DNA of 6,248 nucleotides from DASVSL01 sp036388095 (GCA_036388095.1 DASVSL010000088.1:1-6248); one strand, 5' to 3'. Shown: positions 1 to 4,954, numbered from the stretch's first letter. The notes: generated by a model from the sequence alone, not told the origin. A program made the numbers and translations.

Positions 1-1
1 A

Positions 2-226
2 TTGCATTCATACGAGCTAACGTCCGCATCGATCAACAAGGTCAAGCGGCTGGTCACGACCAATGCCCTGGCCCTTAACACCGTGATTGATCTCGATACC
101 TACGAGCTGGAGTGGACCGTTCCCTTCGTCTTCGAGACACGGGTCGGACAGATGCTCCACGGGTCGGTTCGCGGCGGCCAACAGGCCTACGTCGACCTTG
201 CCCGCGGCACGCTGACCCTCAAGTAG
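2..226 (+). CDS. 3' end of an unrecognised protein (5'-partial)
   Basis: The reading frame is open from the left edge to a TAG stop at 224-226, so at least 74 C-terminal residues are present. The first codon in view is TTG, but no ribosome binding site can be seen and the frame probably continues upstream, so I treat it as truncated by the window. The visible part alternates short hydrophobic stretches (NTVIDLDTYELEWTVPFVFE, then VRGGQQAYVDLARGTLTLK), suggesting a small beta-rich fold. No signal peptide, membrane segment or catalytic motif is visible. The next gene follows after 25 bases on the same strand with no terminator between, so the two are probably co-transcribed. The last ten residues before the terminal Lys (VDLARGTLTL) resemble VDFASDPLTL in the 104-aa protein at 2405-2719, which may hint at a shared fold. 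Function is unknown. Confidence 0.6.
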   Translation: MHSYELTSASINKVKRLVTTNALALNTVIDLDTYELEWTVPFVFETRVGQMLHGSVRGGQQAYVDLARGTLTLK

Positions 227-251
227 TATTCGCCACTCGCAGGGAGTACTG

Positions 252-515
252 ATGGAATCCGGTTCATACACGCTCGCCAATCGCAACAATACACTGCGGG
301 AAATACGGTCGCATCATGGCCCTCGTGGTGCTGATATAGCCCTTACCGGCAACCAGACGTTGCGCATGCACATCGTCGGTGTCGCGGGTAACGTCTACAC
401 GGGCTACGTCATCGACACAGACGGGCACATGACGAACCAGCTCATTACCCTGGACATGTCCCCGCGCCTCAATCGTGACCAAGTCACGCTTCACTCGCGC
501 CTCAAGCGCAAATAG
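252..515 (+). CDS. Small hypothetical protein, 87 aa
   Basis: The ATG at 252 is preceded by AGGGAG (241-246) with a 5-nt spacer, a good Shine-Dalgarno arrangement, and the frame ends at TAG 513-515. The protein begins with a polar segment of about 25 residues (MESGSYTLANRNNTLREIRS). A probable beta-rich core follows (TLRMHIVGVAGNVYTGYVID, then a turn DTDGHMTN, then QLITLDM), and the tail is basic (HSRLKRK). There is no signal peptide, transmembrane helix or known motif. It lies 25 bases after the partial gene on its left and is closed by the terminator at 528-556, so it is the last gene of its operon. I do not recognise the family. The clear RBS, spacing and following terminator are the main evidence that it is a real gene. 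The overlapping reverse-strand frame has no such signals. Confidence 0.72.
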   Translation: MESGSYTLANRNNTLREIRSHHGPRGADIALTGNQTLRMHIVGVAGNVYTGYVIDTDGHMTNQLITLDMSPRLNRDQVTLHSRLKRK

Positions 516-527
516 GCGCCGCACCTC

Positions 528-556
528 ATAGGAGGCCCCCATGGGTCTCCTATTTT
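528..556 (+). terminator. Intrinsic terminator after the 87-aa gene
   Basis: An 11-bp stem (528-538 with 543-553, including one G-U pair) closes a CCAT loop and is followed by TTTT (553-556), 12 bases after the stop codon of the 87-aa gene. It ends unit 1 before the promoter at 581. The ATG at 541, preceded by GGAGG, lies inside this hairpin and mimics a start site. Confidence 0.8.
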
Positions 557-580
557 CAAAAGTGGTTTATGAGAAGACTA

Positions 581-609
581 TTGACATTATTTACTATTTA
601 TGCTATTAT
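581..609 (+). promoter_or_regulatory. Strong sigma70-type promoter with extended -10
   Basis: TTGACA (581-586) is a perfect -35 box. After a 17-nt spacer comes TATTAT (604-609), with an extended -10 TGC at 601-603. The surroundings are AT-rich, unlike the GC-rich genes on both sides. Transcription should start near 616, giving a leader of about 66 nt before the ATG at 682. The promoter at 1443-1471 has the same boxes, spacer length and TGCTATTAT string. Confidence 0.88.
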
Positions 610-619
610 GAAATTACAA

Positions 620-660
620 GGTCGCATCAGGGCGACCCGCACCCGTGCCCATCTGGGCGC
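620..660 (+). promoter_or_regulatory. Structured 5' leader: two tandem hairpins
   Basis: Hairpin 1 pairs GGTCGC (620-625) with GCGACC (632-637) around a 6-nt loop, within a few bases of the predicted transcript start. Hairpin 2 pairs GTGCCC (645-650) with GGGCGC (655-660) around ATCT, including one U-G pair. The RBS (669-674) is left free 8 nt downstream. There is no U-run, so this is not an attenuator. A 5' stabilising structure or a protein or ligand site is possible. Function is inferred only from position. Confidence 0.5.
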
Positions 661-668
661 CTATCACT

Positions 669-674
669 AGGAGA
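669..674 (+). promoter_or_regulatory. Ribosome binding site fixing the start at 682
   Basis: AGGAGA stands 7 nt before the ATG at 682, while the in-frame ATG at 541 lies upstream of the promoter. This supports a 220-aa product rather than 267 aa. Confidence 0.85.
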
Positions 675-681
675 AACCGAC

Positions 682-1344
682 ATGGCCCTTCTGACCACCG
701 CCATCGAGACCGCCACGGTCCGCGAGACCAAGGCCGAAGCACAGCGTCGCCAGCGCGCCATCGCGGCCGCGACCCGGCGTCGCCAGAGGGACGCCGAGCT
801 CGAGGTCATCCGCATCAAGGGTGAGATCACCTACTTCACCAAGAGGTACACGGACTCGCTCAACGAGAAGCTCGCCTACCTGGACCCGGCCAAGCTCATT
901 GAGGCCGATCCGTACGCCGAGGCCCTGATCAGCCAGTCCGATGTCGAGCTCCCGCAGATCGACAAGATGGTGGCAGACAAGATCCACTCGATCTTCGCCT
1001 ACGGCATCCTGTTGGCGGGCGAGAGGCTGCCGGTCAACGTCTTCGCCGGTCAGCGGGCCCACTGGTTCCCCGCTGCTCTCAACGCAGCGTGGGAGTCCCA
1101 GAACCGCAAGGTCCCGAACGCCCCCATCAAGGCGCCCGAGAAGGAGGCCAAGCTGGTGATCCGCAAGCCCGTCGCGAACTTCGACACCACGCCGGTCGAG
1201 CGCGCCGTCGAGGACGCGCCCAAGGCGCCCGAAGTCGAGCTGGCCCCGGCCATCACGATGCCGAGGAAGGCCAGGTCGCAGAGGACGCGGAGCAAGAAGG
1301 GCTCGAAGAAGGCCAAGACCGAGCGGACGCTCGTCGACGCCTGA
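682..1344 (+). CDS. Hypothetical 220-aa protein with helical N-terminus and basic tail
   Basis: The start is ATG 682, with AGGAGA 7 nt upstream and the promoter at 581-609. The longer in-frame start at 541 would place the promoter inside the coding region. Residues about 8-60 are strongly charged and probably a long helix or coiled coil (alternating Ala, Arg, Glu and Gln, such as TKAEAQRRQRAIAAATRRRQ). A mixed central part follows (about 60-145, containing GILLAGERLPVNVFAGQRAHWFP). The last 75 residues are low-complexity Pro/Ala/Lys/Glu, ending in a Lys/Arg-rich stretch (PRKARSQRTRSKKGSKKAK) typical of nucleic-acid-binding tails. There is no signal peptide or membrane segment. Codon third positions are almost all C or G, unlike the 284-aa gene downstream. 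It is monocistronic, between its own promoter and two terminators, which points to strong independent expression. A nucleic-acid-binding or phage-derived structural role is conceivable, but I do not recognise the family. Confidence 0.83.
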   Translation: MALLTTAIETATVRETKAEAQRRQRAIAAATRRRQRDAELEVIRIKGEITYFTKRYTDSLNEKLAYLDPAKLIEADPYAEALISQSDVELPQIDKMVADKIHSIFAYGILLAGERLPVNVFAGQRAHWFPAALNAAWESQNRKVPNAPIKAPEKEAKLVIRKPVANFDTTPVERAVEDAPKAPEVELAPAITMPRKARSQRTRSKKGSKKAKTERTLVDA

Positions 1345-1358
1345 TCACCTCTCCACCC

Positions 1359-1400
1359 AGGCGGGTGGGGTCCTAGGACCCCACCCGCCTCCTACTTTTT
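1359..1400 (+). terminator. Long perfect-palindrome terminator (first of two)
   Basis: Positions 1359-1374 and 1375-1390 are exact reverse complements (16 + 16 bases, no spacer), followed by a TTTTT run at 1396-1400. In RNA this gives about 14 GC-rich pairs closed by CUAG. It starts 14 bases after the TGA of the 220-aa gene. The reverse strand has no T-run after the stem, so it should act on + strand transcripts. Confidence 0.85.
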
Positions 1401-1422
1401 CCGACCATGTGGTCGGCTTTTT
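1401..1422 (+). terminator. Second, tandem intrinsic terminator
   Basis: CCGACCA (1401-1407) pairs with TGGTCGG (1410-1416) around a minimal loop, followed by C and TTTTT (1418-1422). It begins directly after the T-run of the first terminator. Together they insulate the next promoter, 21 bases further on. Confidence 0.78.
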
Positions 1423-1442
1423 ACTATCCTCAGACCATATTA

Positions 1443-1471
1443 TTGACAAATAGTTACGCTTGTGCTATTAT
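1443..1471 (+). promoter_or_regulatory. Strong sigma70-type promoter, twin of the one at 581
   Basis: TTGACA (1443-1448), a 17-nt spacer and TATTAT (1466-1471), preceded by the extended -10 TGC (1463-1465). The predicted transcript start is near 1478, so the leader before the ATG at 1497 is only about 19 nt and contains no Shine-Dalgarno sequence. Confidence 0.88.
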
Positions 1472-1496
1472 TTAGATAGCACCTTCAAACACACAC

Positions 1497-2351
1497 ATGC
1501 CAGTCAATCAAGAATTAAAACGCCCCAACGACCTCATCCGCGGACTCGAGAAAACACCGCAGTTTCTCGAGGGGCTCTCAACAGGTTCCCGCGAACGGGC
1601 GCTCGGTGCTGCCGCGCACTTTTTTGCACGACGGATGGAGCAGCAGCCAGCCCAGACGGCGGGAGAACGCCTGAATGCCCACGCCGTCAATCTCATCGCG
1701 ACCCTGCCCGACTTTGCACGCGGCTCGTGGCAGCTCGAACAGTTGAATGATAAAAAAGCGGGCCGTAAACAGAAGCTACCCTTTATCCGCGATAAAATTC
1801 CGTTTAACCATGCGCTCCGCGATATGATCGACGAAGCACCCGGTCTGTCACAGTCGCAGGTGATAGATTTTTGCTCTCTCGCGAGCCAGGATATGCTCGA
1901 CCACAATAGTCCGGCCGACCCGCCGATTGAATTCGTCGAGCAAAAAGTTCGTACGACTTTAGTTGGCATGCAGCACGAGATCGGTCTGGAGCAGATTTTA
2001 TGGAACATCCCAGAGATTGAAGACGTCATTAAGGCGACACCCGAACAAGAGTTACAGGGTATCGATATGATTGCGGTTTACGACGGAGCGCACATCCCAC
2101 TTGACGCCAAAGCGAGCCCTAGCCTTGCCGGGCGATCACTTGAAAACTACGAACAGTACGCGCACAAACATAGTGACGGCACATCGGCCGTATCTGACAA
2201 TGGCTATCCGCTCTGGACCGGCATCACCCACGGCGAATTTCATGGTGGCTTCAGAATTGATCAAGACACGGTCGATCGTTGCACGCCTGCTGTTGCGGCG
2301 ACTTTGCGACGGCTGACGGTCGGCGAACCTCCCGACGTACGCTACGCCTAG
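1497..2351 (+). CDS. Hypothetical 284-aa protein, possible PD-(D/E)XK nuclease domain
   Basis: The ATG at 1497 is the first start after the promoter at 1443-1471. No Shine-Dalgarno sequence is visible in the short A/C-rich leader. Residues 1-150 look helical and have no motif I recognise. The C-terminal half holds a set of residues resembling the PD-(D/E)XK nuclease core: acidic E161/E165 in a helix, then GID (188-190) leading a hydrophobic strand (MIAVYDG), then a second strand ending in L-D203-A-K205-A. D190, D203 and K205 would be the metal and catalytic residues. That spacing (strand, turn, strand ending D-x-K) fits the superfamily, but the motif is degenerate and the assignment is inference. 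There is no signal peptide or membrane segment. Its codon use is less GC-extreme than the 220-aa gene. A 104-aa gene follows after 53 bases without a convincing terminator, so it may be a partner. Alternatively it is an uncharacterised non-enzymatic protein. Confidence 0.8.
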   Translation: MPVNQELKRPNDLIRGLEKTPQFLEGLSTGSRERALGAAAHFFARRMEQQPAQTAGERLNAHAVNLIATLPDFARGSWQLEQLNDKKAGRKQKLPFIRDKIPFNHALRDMIDEAPGLSQSQVIDFCSLASQDMLDHNSPADPPIEFVEQKVRTTLVGMQHEIGLEQILWNIPEIEDVIKATPEQELQGIDMIAVYDGAHIPLDAKASPSLAGRSLENYEQYAHKHSDGTSAVSDNGYPLWTGITHGEFHGGFRIDQDTVDRCTPAVAATLRRLTVGEPPDVRYA

Positions 2352-2365
2352 TATTTTTTGGTAAA

Positions 2366-2371
2366 TATGAT
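2366..2371 (+). promoter_or_regulatory. Possible weak promoter -10 box before the 104-aa gene
   Basis: TATGAT lies in a short AT-rich stretch 33 nt before the GTG at 2405. No good -35 box occurs at the right distance, so this may be a secondary promoter or chance. The gene can also be reached by read-through from 1443-1471. Confidence 0.3.
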
Positions 2372-2388
2372 AAAGTACTTAAGCCCTG

Positions 2389-2396
2389 AAAGGTGG
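2389..2396 (+). promoter_or_regulatory. Ribosome binding site favouring GTG 2405
   Basis: AAAGGTGG, continuing as TGA, matches the ideal anti-SD complement AAAGGAGGTGA except for one base. It overlaps the in-frame GTG codons at 2393 and 2396 and sits 8 nt before the GTG at 2405, so 2405 is the most likely start. Confidence 0.6.
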
Positions 2397-2404
2397 TGAG
2401 AGAA

Positions 2405-2719
2405 GTGCTGCGTACCTACACGCTGCAAAGCCCGGACGATTCATTGGCCGCGTTCAGACGACGCCTAGAGCGTGCCATAAGCAGCGATAACAAGTTCGAG
2501 CTGACCGTTCGCGAGCAACGAGACGAGCTTCGTGCTCGCCGTCGTCCGATGCAGCCGGAAAAGTTCCAGCTGAAGCTCCTATCGATCCGTTTTGGCCCTG
2601 ATGGACATATCATTTGTGAGGTCATCGGACGAAATATGACAGGCCGGGTCGACTTCGCGTCTGACCCACTCACGCTCATGACAGTGAGCCACGACGACGG
2701 CAACGTCGCCTCCCCCTAG
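2405..2719 (+). CDS. Small hypothetical protein, 104 aa
   Basis: GTG 2405 is chosen because the near-ideal Shine-Dalgarno at 2389-2396 covers the two earlier GTG codons. The alternative start at 2393 adds four residues. The N-terminal 45 residues are charged and probably helical (SLAAFRRRLERAISSDNKFE), followed by an Arg-rich linker (RARRRP). The last 50 residues look beta-rich (FQLKLLSIRFGPDGHIICEV, then GRVDFASDPLTLM). VDFASDPLTL resembles VDLARGTLTL at the end of the partial gene at the left edge. There is no signal peptide, membrane segment or known motif. It follows the possible nuclease gene by 53 bases and ends in a terminator that contains its own stop codon. A shared operon with the nuclease-like gene is likely, and a regulator or partner role is a guess. 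Family not recognised. Confidence 0.7.
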   Translation: MLRTYTLQSPDDSLAAFRRRLERAISSDNKFELTVREQRDELRARRRPMQPEKFQLKLLSIRFGPDGHIICEVIGRNMTGRVDFASDPLTLMTVSHDDGNVASP

Positions 2720-2757
2720 TCACTCCCGCACCCATGCGGTCACTGACTAGGGGTTTT
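2713..2757 (+). terminator. Intrinsic terminator containing the stop codon of the 104-aa gene
   Basis: CCCCTAGTCA (2713-2722) pairs exactly with TGACTAGGGG (2744-2753). An inner stem CCGCA/TGCGG (2726-2730 with 2735-2739) closes a CCCA loop, and TTTT follows (2754-2757). The TAG stop (2717-2719) is inside the 5' arm, so a ribosome terminating translation would cover part of the stem. Confidence 0.85.
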
Positions 2758-2774
2758 CATTATTCAGCAATCTA

Positions 2775-2806
2775 TTGACGTTCGAGACTATCCGTGTTCA
2801 TATAGT
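2775..2806 (+). promoter_or_regulatory. Probable promoter of the two-gene unit at 2848-3590
   Basis: TTGACG (2775-2780) matches the -35 consensus at 5 of 6 positions. The -10 is either CATATA (2799-2804, 18-nt spacer) or TATAGT (2801-2806, 20-nt spacer). It starts 18 bases after the preceding terminator. It is weaker than the promoters at 581 and 1443 and lacks their extended -10. Confidence 0.6.
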
Positions 2807-2836
2807 ATCGTTCAGCACCTCAACAATTCGCACCCC

Positions 2837-2843
2837 GGAGGGA
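2837..2843 (+). promoter_or_regulatory. Ribosome binding site favouring ATG 2848 over ATG 2845
   Basis: GGAGGGA ends only 1 nt before the ATG at 2845 but 4 nt before the ATG at 2848. Counting from the GGAGG core (2837-2841), the gap is 3 nt versus 6 nt, so 2848 is the better start. Confidence 0.65.
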
Positions 2844-2847
2844 CATG

Positions 2848-3267
2848 ATGGATGTAGGATTCATCGTTGACCTCCAGCCAGAGGCCAACGATACGGAATT
2901 CCTTGTCACGGCACCAGCAGGCGGCCTGAAGCACCAGCTTCGGCAACTGCGCGATGGTGACATCAGCTACATCGACCTGGATATTCGGTCTGGTTACACA
3001 TTCGGCCGGTTTCGTATCCAGCCGGGCAAGAACATCGACCAGGAGTCGTCTAACCCTCGTCGCTACAACGTGAGCGACGGGTTCGGCGCTTTTCTGGACG
3101 AGAATGGTGACATTAGCAGCGGTCCGATCGCATTTAACGGACAGTTGTTCGATGAAGCCACGCACGAAGGTACCCTTACCGGGGTACTGACCCTCTGGAA
3201 ACGGGAGAGTCCGGCAGACCCGGGCGATCTCATCACCTCTCAGGAAGGATCATCATGGTCGACTTGA
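2848..3267 (+). CDS. Hypothetical acidic, beta-rich protein, 139 aa
   Basis: The start at ATG 2848 is set by GGAGG at 2837-2841. The adjacent in-frame ATG at 2845 is possible and would add one Met. The frame ends at TGA 3265-3267. The product is acidic and looks mostly beta-stranded, with alternating hydrophobic segments separated by Gly/Asn/Asp turns (VGFIVDLQPEAN, ISYIDLDIRSGYTFGRFRI, GAFLDENGDI, GTLTGVLTLWK). There is no signal peptide, membrane helix, Cys motif or known catalytic signature. The C-terminus (residues about 120-139) is polar and probably disordered, and part of its DNA also carries the RBS and first codons of the next gene. The 13-base overlap with the gene at 3255 indicates translational coupling, so the two products probably act together. 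Family and function are not recognised. Confidence 0.78.
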   Translation: MDVGFIVDLQPEANDTEFLVTAPAGGLKHQLRQLRDGDISYIDLDIRSGYTFGRFRIQPGKNIDQESSNPRRYNVSDGFGAFLDENGDISSGPIAFNGQLFDEATHEGTLTGVLTLWKRESPADPGDLITSQEGSSWST

Positions 3268-3590
3268 TGGATCAGTGGAACGACGCCCTCGTACGACTGG
3301 AGCACAAGCCGGAGAGCGGCGTCCAGGAGATGACAGTCGTCATCTTCCACCGTGGCCGTTGGCAGGTCGAGCAGATCACCGGACGGGCCACACAGGTCAA
3401 CGACGCCATGGAGCGCAAGTACGGCGAGCGTTCGCTCGACCTGCTCCCATGGGCCCGTGGCTACCGCGGCCGCGACGGCGCCGTCATCGTCCACCCCAAG
3501 TCCAACAGCAAGGCCGAAGAGGAGCTGCTGAAGGCGATGGGGCTGCGGCCGGCGACGAACGCCGAGCTCAGGCACAAGCGCCGGCGCTGA
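3255..3590 (+). CDS. Small hypothetical protein, 111 aa, basic C-terminus
   Basis: The ATG at 3255 has AGGAAGGA (3242-3249) with a 5-nt spacer and overlaps the end of the previous gene by 13 bases in another frame. The frame ends at TGA 3588-3590. Predicted layout: an N-terminal helix (VDLMDQWNDALVRLEHK), a beta strand pair (EMTVVIFHRGRWQVEQI), a helix (VNDAMERKYG), an aromatic/basic stretch (LLPWARGYRGRDGAVIVHPK), another helix (SKAEEELLKAMG) and a basic end (ELRHKRRR). The order strand-strand-helix with basic patches could suit nucleic-acid binding, but no family is recognised. Codon third positions are strongly C/G, as in the 220-aa gene at 682 and unlike the 284-aa gene. A G-U-rich terminator follows 8 bases after the stop. 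An overlapping frame (3275-3928) is rejected because it runs through the terminator and antisense to murE. Confidence 0.8.
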   Translation: MVDLMDQWNDALVRLEHKPESGVQEMTVVIFHRGRWQVEQITGRATQVNDAMERKYGERSLDLLPWARGYRGRDGAVIVHPKSNSKAEEELLKAMGLRPATNAELRHKRRR

Positions 3591-3598
3591 ACACCTGG

Positions 3599-3647
3599 CC
3601 TCGGTCGGATTCCCTCACGGGGATCCGGCCGGGGTCGTTTCATTTTT
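3599..3647 (+). terminator. Strand-specific 16-bp terminator with three G-U pairs
   Basis: Positions 3599-3614 pair with 3619-3634 around a TCAC loop. All 16 positions pair in + strand RNA, three of them as U-G (bases 3601, 3605 and 3611). In the reverse transcript those become C-A mismatches. A T-rich tail follows (TTTC then ATTTTT, 3638-3647). The last T is also the first base of the murE stop codon on the other strand, so it separates the two converging units. Confidence 0.82.
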
Positions 3648-4954
3648 CAGGCTTTTTTATCAATTGGCGGTACGCCGGCCAGCTCGCGAATGACGTCGCC
3701 GTCGTTCCATGGCAGCCGTTTGCCAGCAACAATGCGGAAGCGTTCGTGGCCCATGCCGGTGACCAGGATCGTATCACTGCGACGGGCGATCTTGAGGGCT
3801 TTAGCGATAGCCTCGCGGCGGTCAGCAATCTCTTCGGTCTTGGCCTCACCCCTGCCCTGTTTAATGCCGTCCATGACCATGGCGCGGATCGCGGCCGGGT
3901 CTTCGTCGTAGCTTTCTTCGTCAGTTAGTAAAATCCGGTCGGCTAGTTTGGCGGCGAGTGCGCCCATGATAGGACGTTTGGCTTTATCGCGGCTACCGGT
4001 GGCACCAAACACGAGGATGACGCGCTGCTTTGTCGTGCCTTTGACGGCCTCAAGCAGCTGCTGCAGGGCGTCAGGCGTGTGGGCATAGTCGACGATGACA
4101 TCGAACGGCTTGTCGATCTCAATGCGTTCGTAGCGGCCCGCGAGCTCTTCGAGGTTCGCCACGCCTTCGGCAATGGCCGGCAGGTCGACGTGCAGTAGGT
4201 AAGCAGCGCTGGCAGCGGCCGTTAGATTATAGACGTTGAACTTGCCGGGCAAGCTGGTCGCCAGATCGAGCCGTGTCTGGTGGTCGATGACAACACGGGC
4301 TTCACTGCCCTTTTTATATAGTTTGACGTGCGAAATCCGTGCATCGGCGTCGTCAGAGGTGCCGTAGGTAATGGCTTGCTCACGGGCCGGAAATTTAGCG
4401 TAAAAGTCATACCACTCATCGTCACGGTTCAAGACGATGAACTTCGGTCGTTTGGCAAATAGCCGCCCCTTAGCCGCCGCGTACGCTTCCATGGTGCCGT
4501 GGTAGTCCAGATGGTCCTGCGTCAAATTGGTCATGATGGCACATTCGATCGGGACACCGTCGAGCTTGTGCTGCATAAGGGCATGACTGGTGATCTCGAG
4601 AACGACGATATCGACCGCCGCCGCCTTGGCATCCCGGAAGAACTGCTGCATCCGACTTGTGCTGGCAACCGTCGCATTAAGCTCATTGAGCTGCCGGTTA
4701 CCGGCGACTTCGATGACAGCGGTCGTAAACAGGGCCGTTTTGTGACCGGCGGCTTTGAGAATTTCGTTGAGGTAATTAGCGGTCGTCGTCTTGCCATTAG
4801 TGCCGGTAATCGCCACCACGCGCATACCACGCGCCGGGAAGCCGTAGCGGGCGCTCAGACCGACGATACGGCCACGCCGATAGACGTTCTCGATGCGACG
4901 GACCGCGCCGCCCGGCAGTCGTCGGCGTACCCCTTTTACCAGCCTGTCTTTCAT
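3647..4954 (-). CDS. murE: MurE-type Mur ligase (UDP-MurNAc-peptide synthetase), N-domain missing
   Basis: ATP-dependent Mur ligase of cytoplasmic peptidoglycan precursor synthesis. The MurE reaction adds the third stem-peptide amino acid to UDP-MurNAc-L-Ala-D-Glu. Visible motifs are the P-loop GTNGKTT (51-57), EITSHALMQHK (120-130, MurE EVSSHxLxQHR), TNLTQDHLDYHG (142-153), AAK with the expected carbamylated Lys162, GRYE (273-276), VDYAHTPD (288-295), FGATGSRDKAKRP (316-328) and GMGHE (400-404). At 435 aa it is shorter than typical MurE (about 490-500), because the P-loop sits near residue 51 rather than about 110-120. The N-terminal uridine-nucleotide-binding domain is therefore replaced by about 45 mostly basic residues. 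The position of the diaminopimelate-specific DNPR motif reads EESY (346-349), so the substrate amino acid is uncertain. The start at 4954 has no Shine-Dalgarno; a TATCAT box lies 6 nt upstream. It is divergent from tsaD. A related MurE-like or MurT-like ligase role cannot be excluded. Confidence 0.93.
   Translation of the reverse strand: MKDRLVKGVRRRLPGGAVRRIENVYRRGRIVGLSARYGFPARGMRVVAITGTNGKTTTANYLNEILKAAGHKTALFTTAVIEVAGNRQLNELNATVASTSRMQQFFRDAKAAAVDIVVLEITSHALMQHKLDGVPIECAIMTNLTQDHLDYHGTMEAYAAAKGRLFAKRPKFIVLNRDDEWYDFYAKFPAREQAITYGTSDDADARISHVKLYKKGSEARVVIDHQTRLDLATSLPGKFNVYNLTAAASAAYLLHVDLPAIAEGVANLEELAGRYERIEIDKPFDVIVDYAHTPDALQQLLEAVKGTTKQRVILVFGATGSRDKAKRPIMGALAAKLADRILLTDEESYDEDPAAIRAMVMDGIKQGRGEAKTEEIADRREAIAKALKIARRSDTILVTGMGHERFRIVAGKRLPWNDGDVIRELAGVPPIDKKA

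Noticed and set aside
138..167. Direct repeat CACGGGTCGG (138-147 and 158-167)
   Set aside because: Only two short copies within coding sequence and in different codon phases; probably chance in GC-rich DNA.
541..681. In-frame ATG at 541 with GGAGG upstream, giving a 267-aa version of the 220-aa protein
   Set aside because: The RBS-like sequence and ATG are part of the terminator hairpin 528-553, and the extension contains the promoter 581-609 and the leader hairpins. ATG 682 has its own good RBS.
667..1062. - strand open frame of 131 codons opposite the 220-aa gene
   Set aside because: It is an antisense shadow caused by the C/G third-position bias of the real gene; the sense gene has promoter, RBS and terminators.
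2352..2404. T-run at 2354-2359 as a terminator after the 284-aa gene
   Set aside because: Only weak stems (4-5 bp, badly spaced) precede it, so no convincing terminator; read-through into the 104-aa gene is more likely.
3275..3928. Long + strand open frame overlapping the 111-aa gene and running antisense to murE
   Set aside because: It crosses the terminator at 3599-3647, has no RBS, and its translation is Arg/Gly/Pro-rich, typical of a shadow of a GC-rich gene.
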